Assembly: GCA_028583605.1 (NCBI GenBank) | Contig: CM053325.1 | Coordinates: 39,669,435-39,733,434 of the forward strand | DNA from: Dastarcus helophoroides | Taxonomy: Eukaryota > Arthropoda > Insecta > Coleoptera > Bothrideridae | DNA length: 64,000 bases | Direction of reading: 5' to 3' | Shown: piece after piece, positions 1-10,000 of the stretch | Layout: every line of letters begins with the position of its first letter | How positions within the stretch are numbered: position 1 is the first letter of the stretch | The notes under the pieces: generated by a model | What the model was told of the DNA's origin: nothing | Database searches by the model: none | What the model saw: the letters and a program-made list of their open reading frames with translations, nothing else | Program-made: the position numbers and the translations under genes

Positions 1-266
1 AATACTTGCGGCGGAGAGACTCTTTAATCTGATTTACCTCCTGAACTTGGCTCTGTGCCACACTCAAGTAGGTATGAGTCTCTCCGGCATCAAGATCTCG
101 TAGGATGCTTCCATCGACAAGCTGCATTCCCTTAATGACCTCCCGGCTTCGTCCTGTCTTGAGGTGAACCATTGCACACTTGTCTAACCCAAATTCCATA
201 CCGACATCACGTGTGTACTACTGCACGACTTTAAGGGATTGTTTTAATTCTCTTTCTCCGCAAGCA
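1..266 (-). pseudogene. Reverse transcriptase fragment of an RLE-type non-LTR retrotransposon, runs off the window
   Basis: Read on the minus strand from 266 downward, the translation gives ACGERELKQSLKVVQ, an in-frame stop, then YTRDVGMEFGLDKCAMVHLK, GMQLVDGSIL, GETHTYLSVAQ and IKESLRRKY. The DVGMEFGLDKC...LxxG...YLxx pattern is the segment after the RT active site in non-LTR retrotransposons. It begins exactly at a TAA repeat, so it is 5'-truncated, and continues beyond base 1. The in-frame stop shows decay. The R4/Dong-like assignment rests on the neighbouring endonuclease remnants and the TAA association; other RLE clades are possible. Confidence 0.75.
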
Positions 267-289
267 TATTATTATTATTATTATTATTA

Positions 290-321
<32 letters not shown>
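266..321. repeat. (TTA)n microsatellite
   Basis: About 18 near-perfect trinucleotide units with one T-to-G interruption. It separates two retrotransposon fragments and corresponds, on the minus strand, to a (TAA)n tail or target. Confidence 0.95.
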
Positions 322-619
322 GGGAGGAAGGAAAACCTTCATAGGCACCAGCGACTTCTTTTGTCACTGGTAGTGCCGGATTCAGTCTCTGAAGGAGACC
401 GAATCGCTAAAAACATTCCTCCTTTCCGACACGGCAGGTCCTGCGTCTCCGACCCCACAGGTTGCCGCCCGGCACGCTTCTCCCTCTCCTTATTCTCGAT
501 CACGTACATAGTCTTTTTCCGCTTATCCAGGAGAACGATGTCCGGTTTATTAGCCTTGATTCGTGTTGGCGTGGGAAAAGCGTAATTCCAGTAAATGCGG
601 CATGTGTTGTTATCTGTCG
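322..619 (-). pseudogene. RLE endonuclease fragment fused to an element 3' end
   Basis: From 619 downward on the minus strand the frame gives CRIYWNYAFPTPTRIKANKP, then DIVLLDKRKKTMYVIENKER. The KPD...(about a dozen residues)...VIE pattern fits the PD-(D/E)XK-like catalytic motif of the restriction-like endonuclease at the C-terminus of R2/R4-type elements. At about 470 the coding trace ends and joins a non-coding segment (322-470) that is nearly identical to part of 656-800. The piece is bounded by TTA repeats on both sides. It is a dead fragment; the join may be an internal deletion. Confidence 0.65.
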
Positions 620-655
620 TTATTATTATTATTATTATTATTAATATTATTATTT
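620..655. repeat. (TTA)n microsatellite
   Basis: Imperfect TTA units separating two segments whose first ~150 bases (322-470 and 656-805) are close copies. Confidence 0.95.
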
Positions 656-1182
656 GGGAGGAATAAAAACCTTAATAGGCACCAGCGACTTCTTTTGTCA
701 CTGGTAGTGCCGGATTCAGTCTCTGAAGGAGACCGCCTTCCGGCTAAAAACCTTCCTCCTTTCCGACACGGCAGGTCCTGCGCCTCCGATCCCACAGGTT
801 GCTGCCCGGGTGGCCTGTTGTCGTTGGACCACCACTCCTCGCTCCGCTCGGTTAGTGATAGTCGGCCAAACTCATTTGCCTTAGTATCAGGCATCCGTCC
901 TAATGCTCCTCCAACCTGCCTGCCACCTCCATCCGAGAGAGGTGAGTTGTTGGGAGCTTGCTCTTCATTGTTTCTGGGGACAATGAGAGTACCGATGACA
1001 CCCCGGGATGTCACCCCAAAGTGTCTCGACGGGAGACGGTATTACGTGGGCTACCGGCCCGATTTTAAGCCCCTTGTAGGTTGCTGTTCTCAGCCGCAAC
1101 CTCTTCAAACTCGCTGACAGTACCGTCTAGTTTGGAATGCTGTTTACGGTAGAACAGATTGTGCATGACGCTGCGGCCAGAC
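656..1182 (-). mobile_element. Element terminal region, second copy, bounded by TTA arrays
   Basis: The first 150 bases match 322-470, sharing CACCAGCGACTTCTTTTGTC and GACACGGCAGGTCCTGCG. Composition is GC-richer than the surroundings. Long open frames exist on both strands (minus 610-1014 contains NEFGRLSLTERSEEWW and SEAQDLPCRKGGRF), but I recognise no domain and cannot tell coding from UTR. Its repeated association with TTA arrays and RLE remnants suggests it belongs to the same retrotransposon family. Confidence 0.5.
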
Positions 1183-1212
1183 TTATTATTATTATTATTA
1201 TTATTATTATTT
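1183..1212. repeat. (TTA)n microsatellite
   Basis: Ten clean TTA units between two retrotransposon fragments. Confidence 0.95.
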
Positions 1213-1919
1213 TCATTAACTCGGGAAACCTATTTCCCGGCAATCTCTCATCAGGAACCTACCCGGCTCCTCAGATCAGATGCTACTTTCATCCAAGAAC
1301 TTTACGCAATATATTTGCAGTGCCGTGTAATGCTGTTTCTTGAATTATGTTTCTATTGATGTTTCCAGGAATATCATTCACATTGTATATGAACCTCTTT
1401 GACACAGTACCCAAAGATCCTACAATTATGGGTATTATTTTTGTTCTTAATTTCCACATACGTTGGATTTCTATTTCCAGATCTCTATATTTTATTATTT
1501 TCTCTACTTCTTTATTTTCTACATTGCTATCAGCAGGGATTGCCACATCGACTATCAAACAGGTCCTTGATGACTATGTCAGGTTTATTAGCATAAATGG
1601 TTCGATCAGTGTGTATTTGTTGGTCGTATAACAACACAATATTCCCTTTCGACTGCGTAGGTTGAGGCTCATGTTGATACCATTTAGCAGAAACTTCTAT
1701 ACCATAATTTTTACTCACAGCCCAATGTATGTATGTGCATACTCTATTGTGTCTTTTGACATAATCTGTTTTGGCGAGCTGAGGGACTTTATGTTCGATA
1801 TGTTCTTTTTCTTGTTTGCAGATTCTACATGTGTCATCAGTATTTATTTTCAATATTCTTTTGTCATAGTATTTGGTTCGTAAAGCTTGGTCTTGTGCAG
1901 CGGTTATAAAAGCCTTAGT
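1213..1919 (-). pseudogene. C-terminal RLE region of a non-LTR retrotransposon (frameshifted)
   Basis: The minus-strand frame starts right at the next TTA array: AFITAAQDQALRTKYYDKRI, then a zinc-knuckle-like CRICKQEKEHIEH, HNRVCTYIHWAVSK, WYQHEP and RTIYANKPDIVIKDL. The frame shifts near 1545 and continues DVAIPADSNVENKEVEKI, KYRDLEIEIQRMW and IIPIIVGSLGTVSK. KPD...DVAIP...KYRDL is the endonuclease catalytic arrangement of R2/R4-like elements. It is 5'-truncated at a TAA array and has a TAA array at its 3' side (1183-1212), as expected for an element with TAA tails. Not functional. Confidence 0.8.
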
Positions 1920-1920
1920 T

Positions 1921-1965
1921 TTATTATTATTTATTATTATTATTATTATTGTTATTATTATTATT
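1921..1965. repeat. (TTA)n microsatellite
   Basis: About 15 units with one G interruption. It is the 3' boundary of the upstream-lying fragment 1966-2575 on the minus strand. Confidence 0.95.
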
Positions 1966-2575
1966 GAATTAATGTGTGCTGGCTTCGACTCTCTTTGTCC
2001 CCGACCACAAAGAGCATTTGATCAGCATAATGTATCCCAATAGTCCTTTCCCCACCACCGTGAGGTAAGAGAACTACAGGGTCCGCAATTCGTGCATCCT
2101 GAGTAAACGTAACGACCCGAGTATAACAGCCTTCTGCATGTTGGCGGCTAATGTGTCGGCCCTTTCACTGCAGGCCGGTATGATTTTAAGTTGAGCGAGC
2201 AACGAAGGTGGCATACCGCCTAAAGTCCCTATTACCAAAACCACGAGTCTCATGGAATAGCTCGGGTACAGCCTGCGAAGTTCAGATAGGAGATCCTTCT
2301 GACGGGCAATGTTTCCTTCGACGAGAGCCGAAAACTCGACCACGTACATTGCTTTGATTTCATGGTCTTGGGGGACATGATCCGGTTTATTGGCTCGTAA
2401 ATGCCTCACCGTATCAAACAAAAAGTTCCAAAAAATGCGGCACCTTCCGTTCTCTATTACGGACTCGATATCTCCTGGCGAATAGGGCAACACTGGTGCT
2501 TCATCTGTTCCATAATGATGCTGTAGGTAAAAATACAGCACCGCTTAAAACTTACGCGATTATGTAACGTATCTA
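1966..2575 (-). pseudogene. RLE endonuclease C-terminus of a second non-LTR lineage
   Basis: A 155-codon minus frame (2541-2074) reads LPYSPGDIESVIENGRCRIF, then HLRANKPDHVPQDHEIKAMY, VVEFSALVEGNIARQK and MRLVVLVIGTLGG. KPD followed after a spacer by VEFSA and then an ARQKDLL helix fits the same restriction-like endonuclease fold, but the sequence is clearly different from the one at 1289-1853, so it is a separate family. It is 5'-truncated near 2541-2575 and ends in the TTA array at 1921-1965. Confidence 0.7.
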
Positions 2576-2599
2576 ATAATCTTTTTTGAAATTAGTCCA

Positions 2600-2890
2600 C
2601 CTGCGCACCAAGGAGACCAATTTTCAAACCATCGTTTCGCATTATGGGAGAGAAATTTGCCCATGTAAACGAGTACCTGCAAAAGCAAATTCAGCTTTTA
2701 CTCCTTCCACGTGTTCAAGCCAATTTTTGACATCGTTGATAATGGCACGAAAAGGCGGCAGCCATACTTGTTCGGCTGGAGCATGGGCGGCTCGCAAAGC
2801 TTTAACGAATTCACTTACATGTCAGATTTCTCAACGTCGATGGGGTGACTTGAGTCGTTCGGGTTCCCTACGTCTTCGTTATTACTCATT
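2600..2890 (-). pseudogene. Possible Ty3/Gypsy-type Gag remnant
   Basis: On the minus strand, one frame between about 2815 and 2660 reads EFVKALRAAHAPAEQVWLPP, FRAIINDVKNWLEHVEGVKA and EFAFAG before a stop. The order 'LPPF...W(F/L)...VE..F...G' recalls the start of retrotransposon capsid proteins. Another frame just upstream starts MSNNEDVGNPNDSSHPIDVE. The match is short and no other retroviral domain is next to it, so this is tentative. Confidence 0.35.
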
Positions 2891-3794
2891 GTATTAAAAG
2901 AAACAAAAATCTTGCCAAAGTCTAGATTTACAATTAGTTTCAACCACAAAAATAACAGTTCGTATATAAAAACCACAGTCCCAAATTACCAACAGAATTA
3001 AAAATATTGAAAGAAGATAAGAAACATTAATTACTCTCTTTGAAGAGGCTGGTGATAAAAATGAAATAAAACGTAAACAGTTAATGCCGAACACACACTA
3101 ATATTAAACACCGATTTATGAGTTTATGTGGCACGCACTAGACCCTTTAAGAAGGTATCAAGTTACTGATTTATGTCGCGCGCACTAGGGCAACGTAGAA
3201 TCTTAGGAATGCAAAGTGCAAAGTACATTAAAACGTCAAGGTAGATAAAAATTTTTCACCTATCTTTCTTTGCCTTGGACCGTCGGTGCTTTCGTACTTC
3301 CTTTAAGAATTTGAAGTGGGATCTTAGAATTAAACTTAGTCATAAAATTTTAACTTTGACACTAAACTTAAAATAAATTGTAGTTAAAAAATTAAATACA
3401 AGATTAAAAAAAAAGTTAAAACAATTTTCTCACATTTTTTTTAGAAATGACTAGATTTTTGCTTATATGTAATTGTTTCGATTCTTCTTAAAGCTTTCGG
3501 CTTTAATTTTAAAATTCATTTTGCGCAAGATTTTTACCTTTAATTTCGACTTTTAAATTGATTTATAATTTTCAACTTTAAATTCCCACCAAAAAAATCC
3601 TAATTAAAAAAAATAGAAATTTTTATATTCTCTTTCTCATGAAAAATGATGACATGTCATTTCAAGACTGCCTAATTAGTATCAGTATTTAAAGCTGTGG
3701 ATTAAACCATTACCAAATAAAATCGCAAATAAAATAAAATAAAATAAAATCGCACTACGGTTATTTACATTTTTTAAGGTTACTGAATTTGCAG
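2891..3794. other. Intron sequence upstream of exon A
   Basis: Very AT-rich, with no coding trace on either strand. From about 3330 it is low-complexity (T/A-rich runs). A short (AAAAT)n pentanucleotide run lies at 3722-3750. I see nothing else. Confidence 0.5.
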
Positions 3795-4017
3795 ATCATT
3801 TTAAAAGGTGAAAAAGGCGACAGAGGGCCTCCGGGGCCACCAGGGTCATCAAGTTCATCGACAGATTCTCATTTAAATTTCCATCGGTATATACCTGGAC
3901 CCCCAGGACCTCCGGGACCCCCTGGACCGCCAGGAATGCCTGGCCTTTCTATAACTGGACCAAAGGGGGAACCTGGAAGCTCATATTACGGAGAACCAAC
4001 ATATAATTTAAGACCAG
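3795..4017 (+). CDS. Mp: Multiplexin exon A: collagenous Gly-X-Y segment with an interruption
   Basis: A pyrimidine-rich acceptor ending TTTGCAG precedes an open frame that starts [17 protein letters not shown]. It is interrupted by a Ser-rich non-collagenous stretch ([17 protein letters not shown]), then resumes as [16 protein letters not shown] and ends [20 protein letters not shown] plus the first base of a Gly codon. Interrupted triple helix is typical of multiplexins, unlike fibrillar collagens. The donor is G|gtaaaatat, leaving phase 1. An ATG is not expected: this is an internal exon, and the frame continues upstream only through the splice acceptor. The intron carries a transposon from position +10, so most of the extended 5' splice-site context is host sequence followed at once by a MITE. 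Confidence 0.9.
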
Positions 4018-7000
4018 GTAAAATATTTATACCGTATATTCATCTTTTTGACGACGCTTAACGGTAGAAAAAAAAATCGCTAGGCAGAAATTAAAGTATT
4101 TACTAAAGTGATAAGATAATTACACCCCAATGAATAACAGGATGTTTGTCGTCTTAAGTGCTTTTCCTTATTATGAAAAATGCAATTAGGATGGACAAAG
4201 GGTGAGTAATGTCGAGCCTGGGATAATTGCTCAAAGCTTTTGTCCCTGGGTCCATTACAGCCCGGATGTTTAGTAGACGTTTACCATCAACTGTCCTAAT
4301 TGGTTTCCATTTTAATGAAACTGCAATTGAGATAGACAAAAGCCGATAATTGCATTCCTTCCAAGAATAGAATTCGTTGGGGTGGTAAATTGAATCTTAA
4401 TGACAATCGCTTCCCAATAAAAGGCCTCGGTGGACAAACAAGAGCAGTCCCGTTTCAGGCACAAAAGGCCTAGCCTTTCCCGACAGTTTTGCCTAGTGAT
4501 TTTTGAACCGACGGTGAACAGCAGTGCTATAGACTTTCAGACTAAAAATAAACTATTTCGATTTTTTTTTAGTTTTTATTTTTACCAAATTTACGCGGAG
4601 CCGGTATCAATATTACATCTTAGCTTGAATTTGAAAAAGAAATTATATAGCAAACTTTATTGTATGATCAGTGCTTTAAAAAGGGATATGTTTCACAAAA
4701 AAGATTAGCTTCATTATAAAGAAACAAATTATTTGGAGTTTTTCACATTTTCTTCTTCTAGACATATGTACATATCATATCTTATGACAAATAACCGTAC
4801 TATTTATTTCTGCTTGCAAAGGACCAAGAAGCAGTTTAGAAGAACTGAAAGCTCTGAAAGAACTAAATGATCTAAGAGAATCGACACCAGGTAATAGATA
4901 TGCAGTGTGATTCATAAATTCTGCTGAGCAAGACCAGATCTGCAAAAAATGTTTATTTATACACATGACAAAGTTGAAAGACTTCGATTTTTTGTTGCAG
5001 GTTATGATTTTTTATTGTAGAAACTTATAAGTTTTTTTGGAGGATACTTTTTTCAAAAAGAAATATTAAGATTCTTTAATTATTTTGACTTTAATATTCA
5101 AAATTTAAATGTTTTCAAATATTCAATTTTTTAAAAATGTTTACTTTACAATTTGATTTTTTTAATTTTTAATTTTTAGAAATTTTGAATTTTGCTGAAA
5201 TAAATGTTTTAAAAAAAACATTCGATTTTTTTAAAAATGTCTACTTCTTTATTGTAGAATATAACTTTTTTTAAATTACATTTTCCTTAATCTCTAATTT
5301 TTTTAAAGATAACGACTTCTTTTGATAATTTTGATTTTTAAGATTTCCATTTGTATTTTAAATTTTATTTTTTGAAAATTTAAACATTTTCTCAGATTTT
5401 GCTTTTACTGAAAATTACAACTTTCAAAATTTTCAATTTTTTGAAATTTTTGATACTATTTCAAATAATTTCAAAATTTCGACTTTTGCTCGAAATTTTT
5501 ATTCTATTGTAAATTTTGACTTTCTTTAAAATATTCTACTTTTTTGAAACTTATAACATTTTTAACGTTGGTTTTTGAAAATTTCGACCCTTTAAAAATT
5601 TTGTTCTATTGAAACTTTTAATTTTTTTTTTAATTTTGTTTTTCTGACACATTTAACTCTTTCTCAAGACTAAGATTTTTAAAAATTTTTAATATTTTTG
5701 AGAAAATAAATGGTGATTTTTTGTGATTTTTACATTTTCTTGTCAGTGATTGAAAAGTAGCCGCAATCAACGTTTGATAGTTTGTGTTTGACAGTTTGTA
5801 CAAATTTTGAAGTAGATTTTAAACTAAATTTTCGATGTGCCGCGAATACTGTATAAATTGCCTTAGATTTACCTAATTTAACAGACTGAAAATGTACATA
5901 CGTTATACAAATAAGTTCGTAACAGAAACAGAGCACACACTCTCTTGTATCATGGATAAATTAAATATCTATTGAAACTAGCCTCTAAAGCTAATCTAGT
6001 AAAAACATTTTTTGATGATGGTTACAAGGTAAACACCCTCTACAATTGATTCTATCCCAGTAACCTCTGATACAAATTATAGGGTTAACAGCCCCTAAAG
6101 TTGATTCTACGGTAAGTATCCTCCGACAGGAATTACAGGGTTAGCAGCTTCTAAAGATGAATCTACGTCAAGTATTCTCTGATACTAATTACAGGGTTAA
6201 CACTCTTGAAAGCTGATTCCACGCCAAATATCCTCTGATATAAATAATTATAAGGTTAGCAGTATCTGAAGCCTATTCCGCGGCAAGCTCCGTTCATTTT
6301 ACTTATAAAACTTTGGCGAAAGTCCTTTCCTCCGCTGAGGGTTGTATAACCACACCAATTCGCTCTCACTGAAACCACCATGGTTGGCATTCACGTCATA
6401 TCTTGTCTTCATCCGCTCCGTCGCCAGGTTGATCTTCGTCCGCATCAGGGCATGCGTCTCCAATATCACTTCCCTCAAGCCGTCTACGAATCCCATCGTT
6501 TCCTTGGAGATCTTCCTTGGTGATCCAAACACCAAGTCACACAGAAGCCGCAGTTCCCTCCCGAAGATCACCTTTGCCGGAGTCTGACCTGTAGTTTAAG
6601 GAGTTGCCGCCTGATAGGCCACTAGAAACAGTGGTAGATGTCGGTCCCAGTCTGTCTGATGCTTGGAAACGGCCTTCGAAAGATGTTCCTCCAAGGTCCT
6701 GTTAAATCTTTCCACAATTCCATCAGACTGTGGATGAAGAGGTGTCATTTGAGTTTTCTTTATTCCAAGAAGACGGCACACCTCTTGGAAAACCCCCGAT
6801 TCAAAGTTTTTTCCTTGGTCCAAGTGTAGTTCCAAGGGAATACCAAATCGACAGATGAAGTTGTCCACAAGAACCCTTGCGACTGTAACAGCTTCCTGGT
6901 TTGGGATGGCATAAGCTTCAGGCCATTTACTGAAATAATCCATGGCTACCAGGATGTACTTGTTCCCATGGTCTGATGTTAGGAATGGCCCTGCCACATC

Positions 7001-10000
7001 GATTGTAATTCTTTCAAATGGAGCTCCCACATTATACTGCTTCAGAGCACCGTTGGTTCTTGTACGGGGACCCTTGGATGCAGCGCAGGTGACACATTTC
7101 CGACACCACGGCTCGATGTCCTCCCTGCAGTTAACCCAATAGAACCGTTTCCGAATCTTCTTCAGGGTCTTGTTCATCCCTAAATGTCCACCAGAGGTCC
7201 CTTTGTCCATCTTTCACAAGACTTGTAGAATCTTCTCCTGAGGCACCACCAACTGTAAGTTGACGCGCTTTCCAACCGCGCTTTCCCATGCTCTCTTTAG
7301 CACCCCGTCCTCTACCTGGAGGGATTTCCATTGAGCTCACAAATTCTTAAGAGCTGGACTTCTGTGGGAAACCTCTTGCCATTCCGGTCTGCGTATTGGA
7401 TTTGCCCCTGGACTACAGAACCGGGCAAAAAACAAGCGTTCCAATTGGTAGGTTTTGACGTCATGATTGAGTGTTTAATTTACGCCCATTTCTTATATAT
7501 TTTCGAACGTACCTAATTCCCAGGTAAATGTAATTATTGCAGTTTTGACAACTACATTGTGTAGTAGTTTTCTTATTGGAAGAAATTTTAGCTTCAATAT
7601 CACTTTATAAAATAGTGGTATTTAATTTTCATACTATTCATATGATGCGTCTGTTAATTCGAAATTTTATTATGGATTGATGCATTAATTTGATTTAAGG
7701 CAAAGCGATTATTATGGATTTTCTAAATTTTTTCATATTTGTTGTTTACAACAAAAAATCCGAGTGGTCCTGAAATAACATAGATAACTTCGTAGACGAC
7801 GAGGGAAATCCAACCGGACTCCCTTTATATAGATCTCTGTTTCGGGTTCTAGAAGTTTTCAGCAGATAAGACTTATCGTTTGTCGAAATTTCTGGAACGC
7901 TTACCTGCCGTTTGCTTCATTCTCGTGGCCGCTTTCCCTTATCAGATCTTCCTAGAAAATTTCCTTACACTCCAAATTCCATAATTACATTTCGTTACAG
8001 TATCCTGCCTCTATGACTTAAATATAAGTATAATTGCTCCTCACCGACTGCGCCAAGATTTTTCACAAAGTTAGCAAAATGGCTATGTAAAAAATGCAAT
8101 ATGATGCTCATGTAGGAAATAGGTATTTTAAAGTGCTTCAAAAATTGGTAGACAATTTCGATGTAATTTGAGCTCGTGTATTTCCAACAAAGTCTCGGAC
8201 AAGGTTTTTGAATGCCGACAAATCACTCTTTTGAAGTTCTGCCTCTGTTTAGATAAAATGTTCATTTGTAGGGAGCCCCTGAACCTGTGGACCATTAACC
8301 ACACTGGCCTCTAAGCTTCCAATTGATAGATACTATCTCTGAAAATGATTGCTGGGTTGTCGAAACGCGTTAGAGCATTCTTTGTTGTGTTTTTTAATCT
8401 TTCTTGGTTTCAGGGCAAATTTTTTGTATTTTTTATTTTTAGGAGCTCTTATTACATTAGGTAAGGCAATCGCTATATCTATTGCCTTACCTGCTATAAT
8501 TATTTTTTAACATAAACTACTTCAGTTAACATACTTTGCCACATTTGAAGTATGCCATGATATACATCGAATTAATCAGAAAAATATGCTGAATTCGAAA
8601 ATGAAAGACTTTAATATGGCTTTCATAAGAAATAACAAAGTTCGTATGATTTTCTCAGAAACATTTGAATCTAATAAAAAATAACCTACACCATTGAAAA
8701 AGCCTTAAAAAGCAACTAATTATAAAGTTTTATTTTTTTCGATCAGGCTTAAAATAAATAAGTTACAGCTGATTATTAAAATGGCGATTTTCTGTTTTTT
8801 CTAAAAAATATCAAGATGATTTTGAATTCAATTATTTTCTCAGCGGACTATTGTTAGGCATTAAATTTTGCACTACTTTGCCCATTTAAACTTTCCTGTA
8901 TCTCTAATGATTTCCGAGTCCCCTGTAGTGGAAATGAAATTTGGTTCAACCTGTATAATTAAGGAATTCGACCGTTAATTTTAATTTTTTAAATAATTTT
9001 ATTGATGATAAATCCGAACAAGCAATAGTTTAAATGACTGCTGAAGAGTTTGAGTCGTCTATCGACGGGTAGTGTTGCCCATTCTTCGAATTTGGACCTA
9101 TGGTTTGCTACTTCACTTAACATTGATTTATTCCAGCCACCAAATTCTAAAAAACGGACACTCATGTTAACAAAGTGATCTCAACAAAGCTAAATACTGT
9201 GCTAATCTGTAACTTGGAATACATTCAGTAAATTAAAGACAGTTTTCTTGTTCGAAAGTATGCTCGGGCACGTCGATTTAGATTTTGATTTGCGCTCTTT
9301 TTGATGTAGGAACATTTTTTAGGGAATGTCCCAAATTTAAGATATGATCTCATCGACAATTTTTTTTAAATGGCAACCCTATTTTTATCTTCACTATTCT
9401 TAAAGGATATATCAAGTTACACATGCGTACCAAATTTCAATTTCTTTTAAAAGATATTTAAAAATTATTAACTAATTTAAAAAGTCAAGAAATCTGTTTC
9501 AACTCAATAATCTTTCTTCAATAAATGTTTAAAGAGTTGTCCGTTTACTAACCGGCAATACCCTAAACGGAACTGAAACTCGTTTTGAGCATTTCTAATT
9601 ACTTCCGAGTAAATTAATCTTATCTACACTGCTATCTTATTCGTCCTTTCAACTCTTTAATATTTGCAGGTTTGGTCCTAAAAACTTTGTTCTTCAAATA
9701 TTCCTATAAGAAAGAGTCCATAGGTGTTAAGTTCGGAGACCTGGATAGCCATTCAAAAGGTTCTCTTCTACCAGTCCGTCTGCCTGAAAATACATCATCT
9801 AGATACTCAGGGACAGGTCTTGCAAAATAAGGAGGGGAACCGTCTTGTTGAAATTAGATGTTTTTATTCAGGACATCAGCTTCGACCGGATCAGGAAACA
9901 AAATGGCTAAATCAGGAATTACCTCTTCTTGCAAGAATTCATTGAGATTTCCTTGGAAGAAAATTGGTCCTAAAACTCGATCACCAACAATCCCTGCCCG

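Noticed and set aside
4775..4966. Open minus frame covering exon B
   Set aside because: Antisense shadow of a phase-matched collagen exon.
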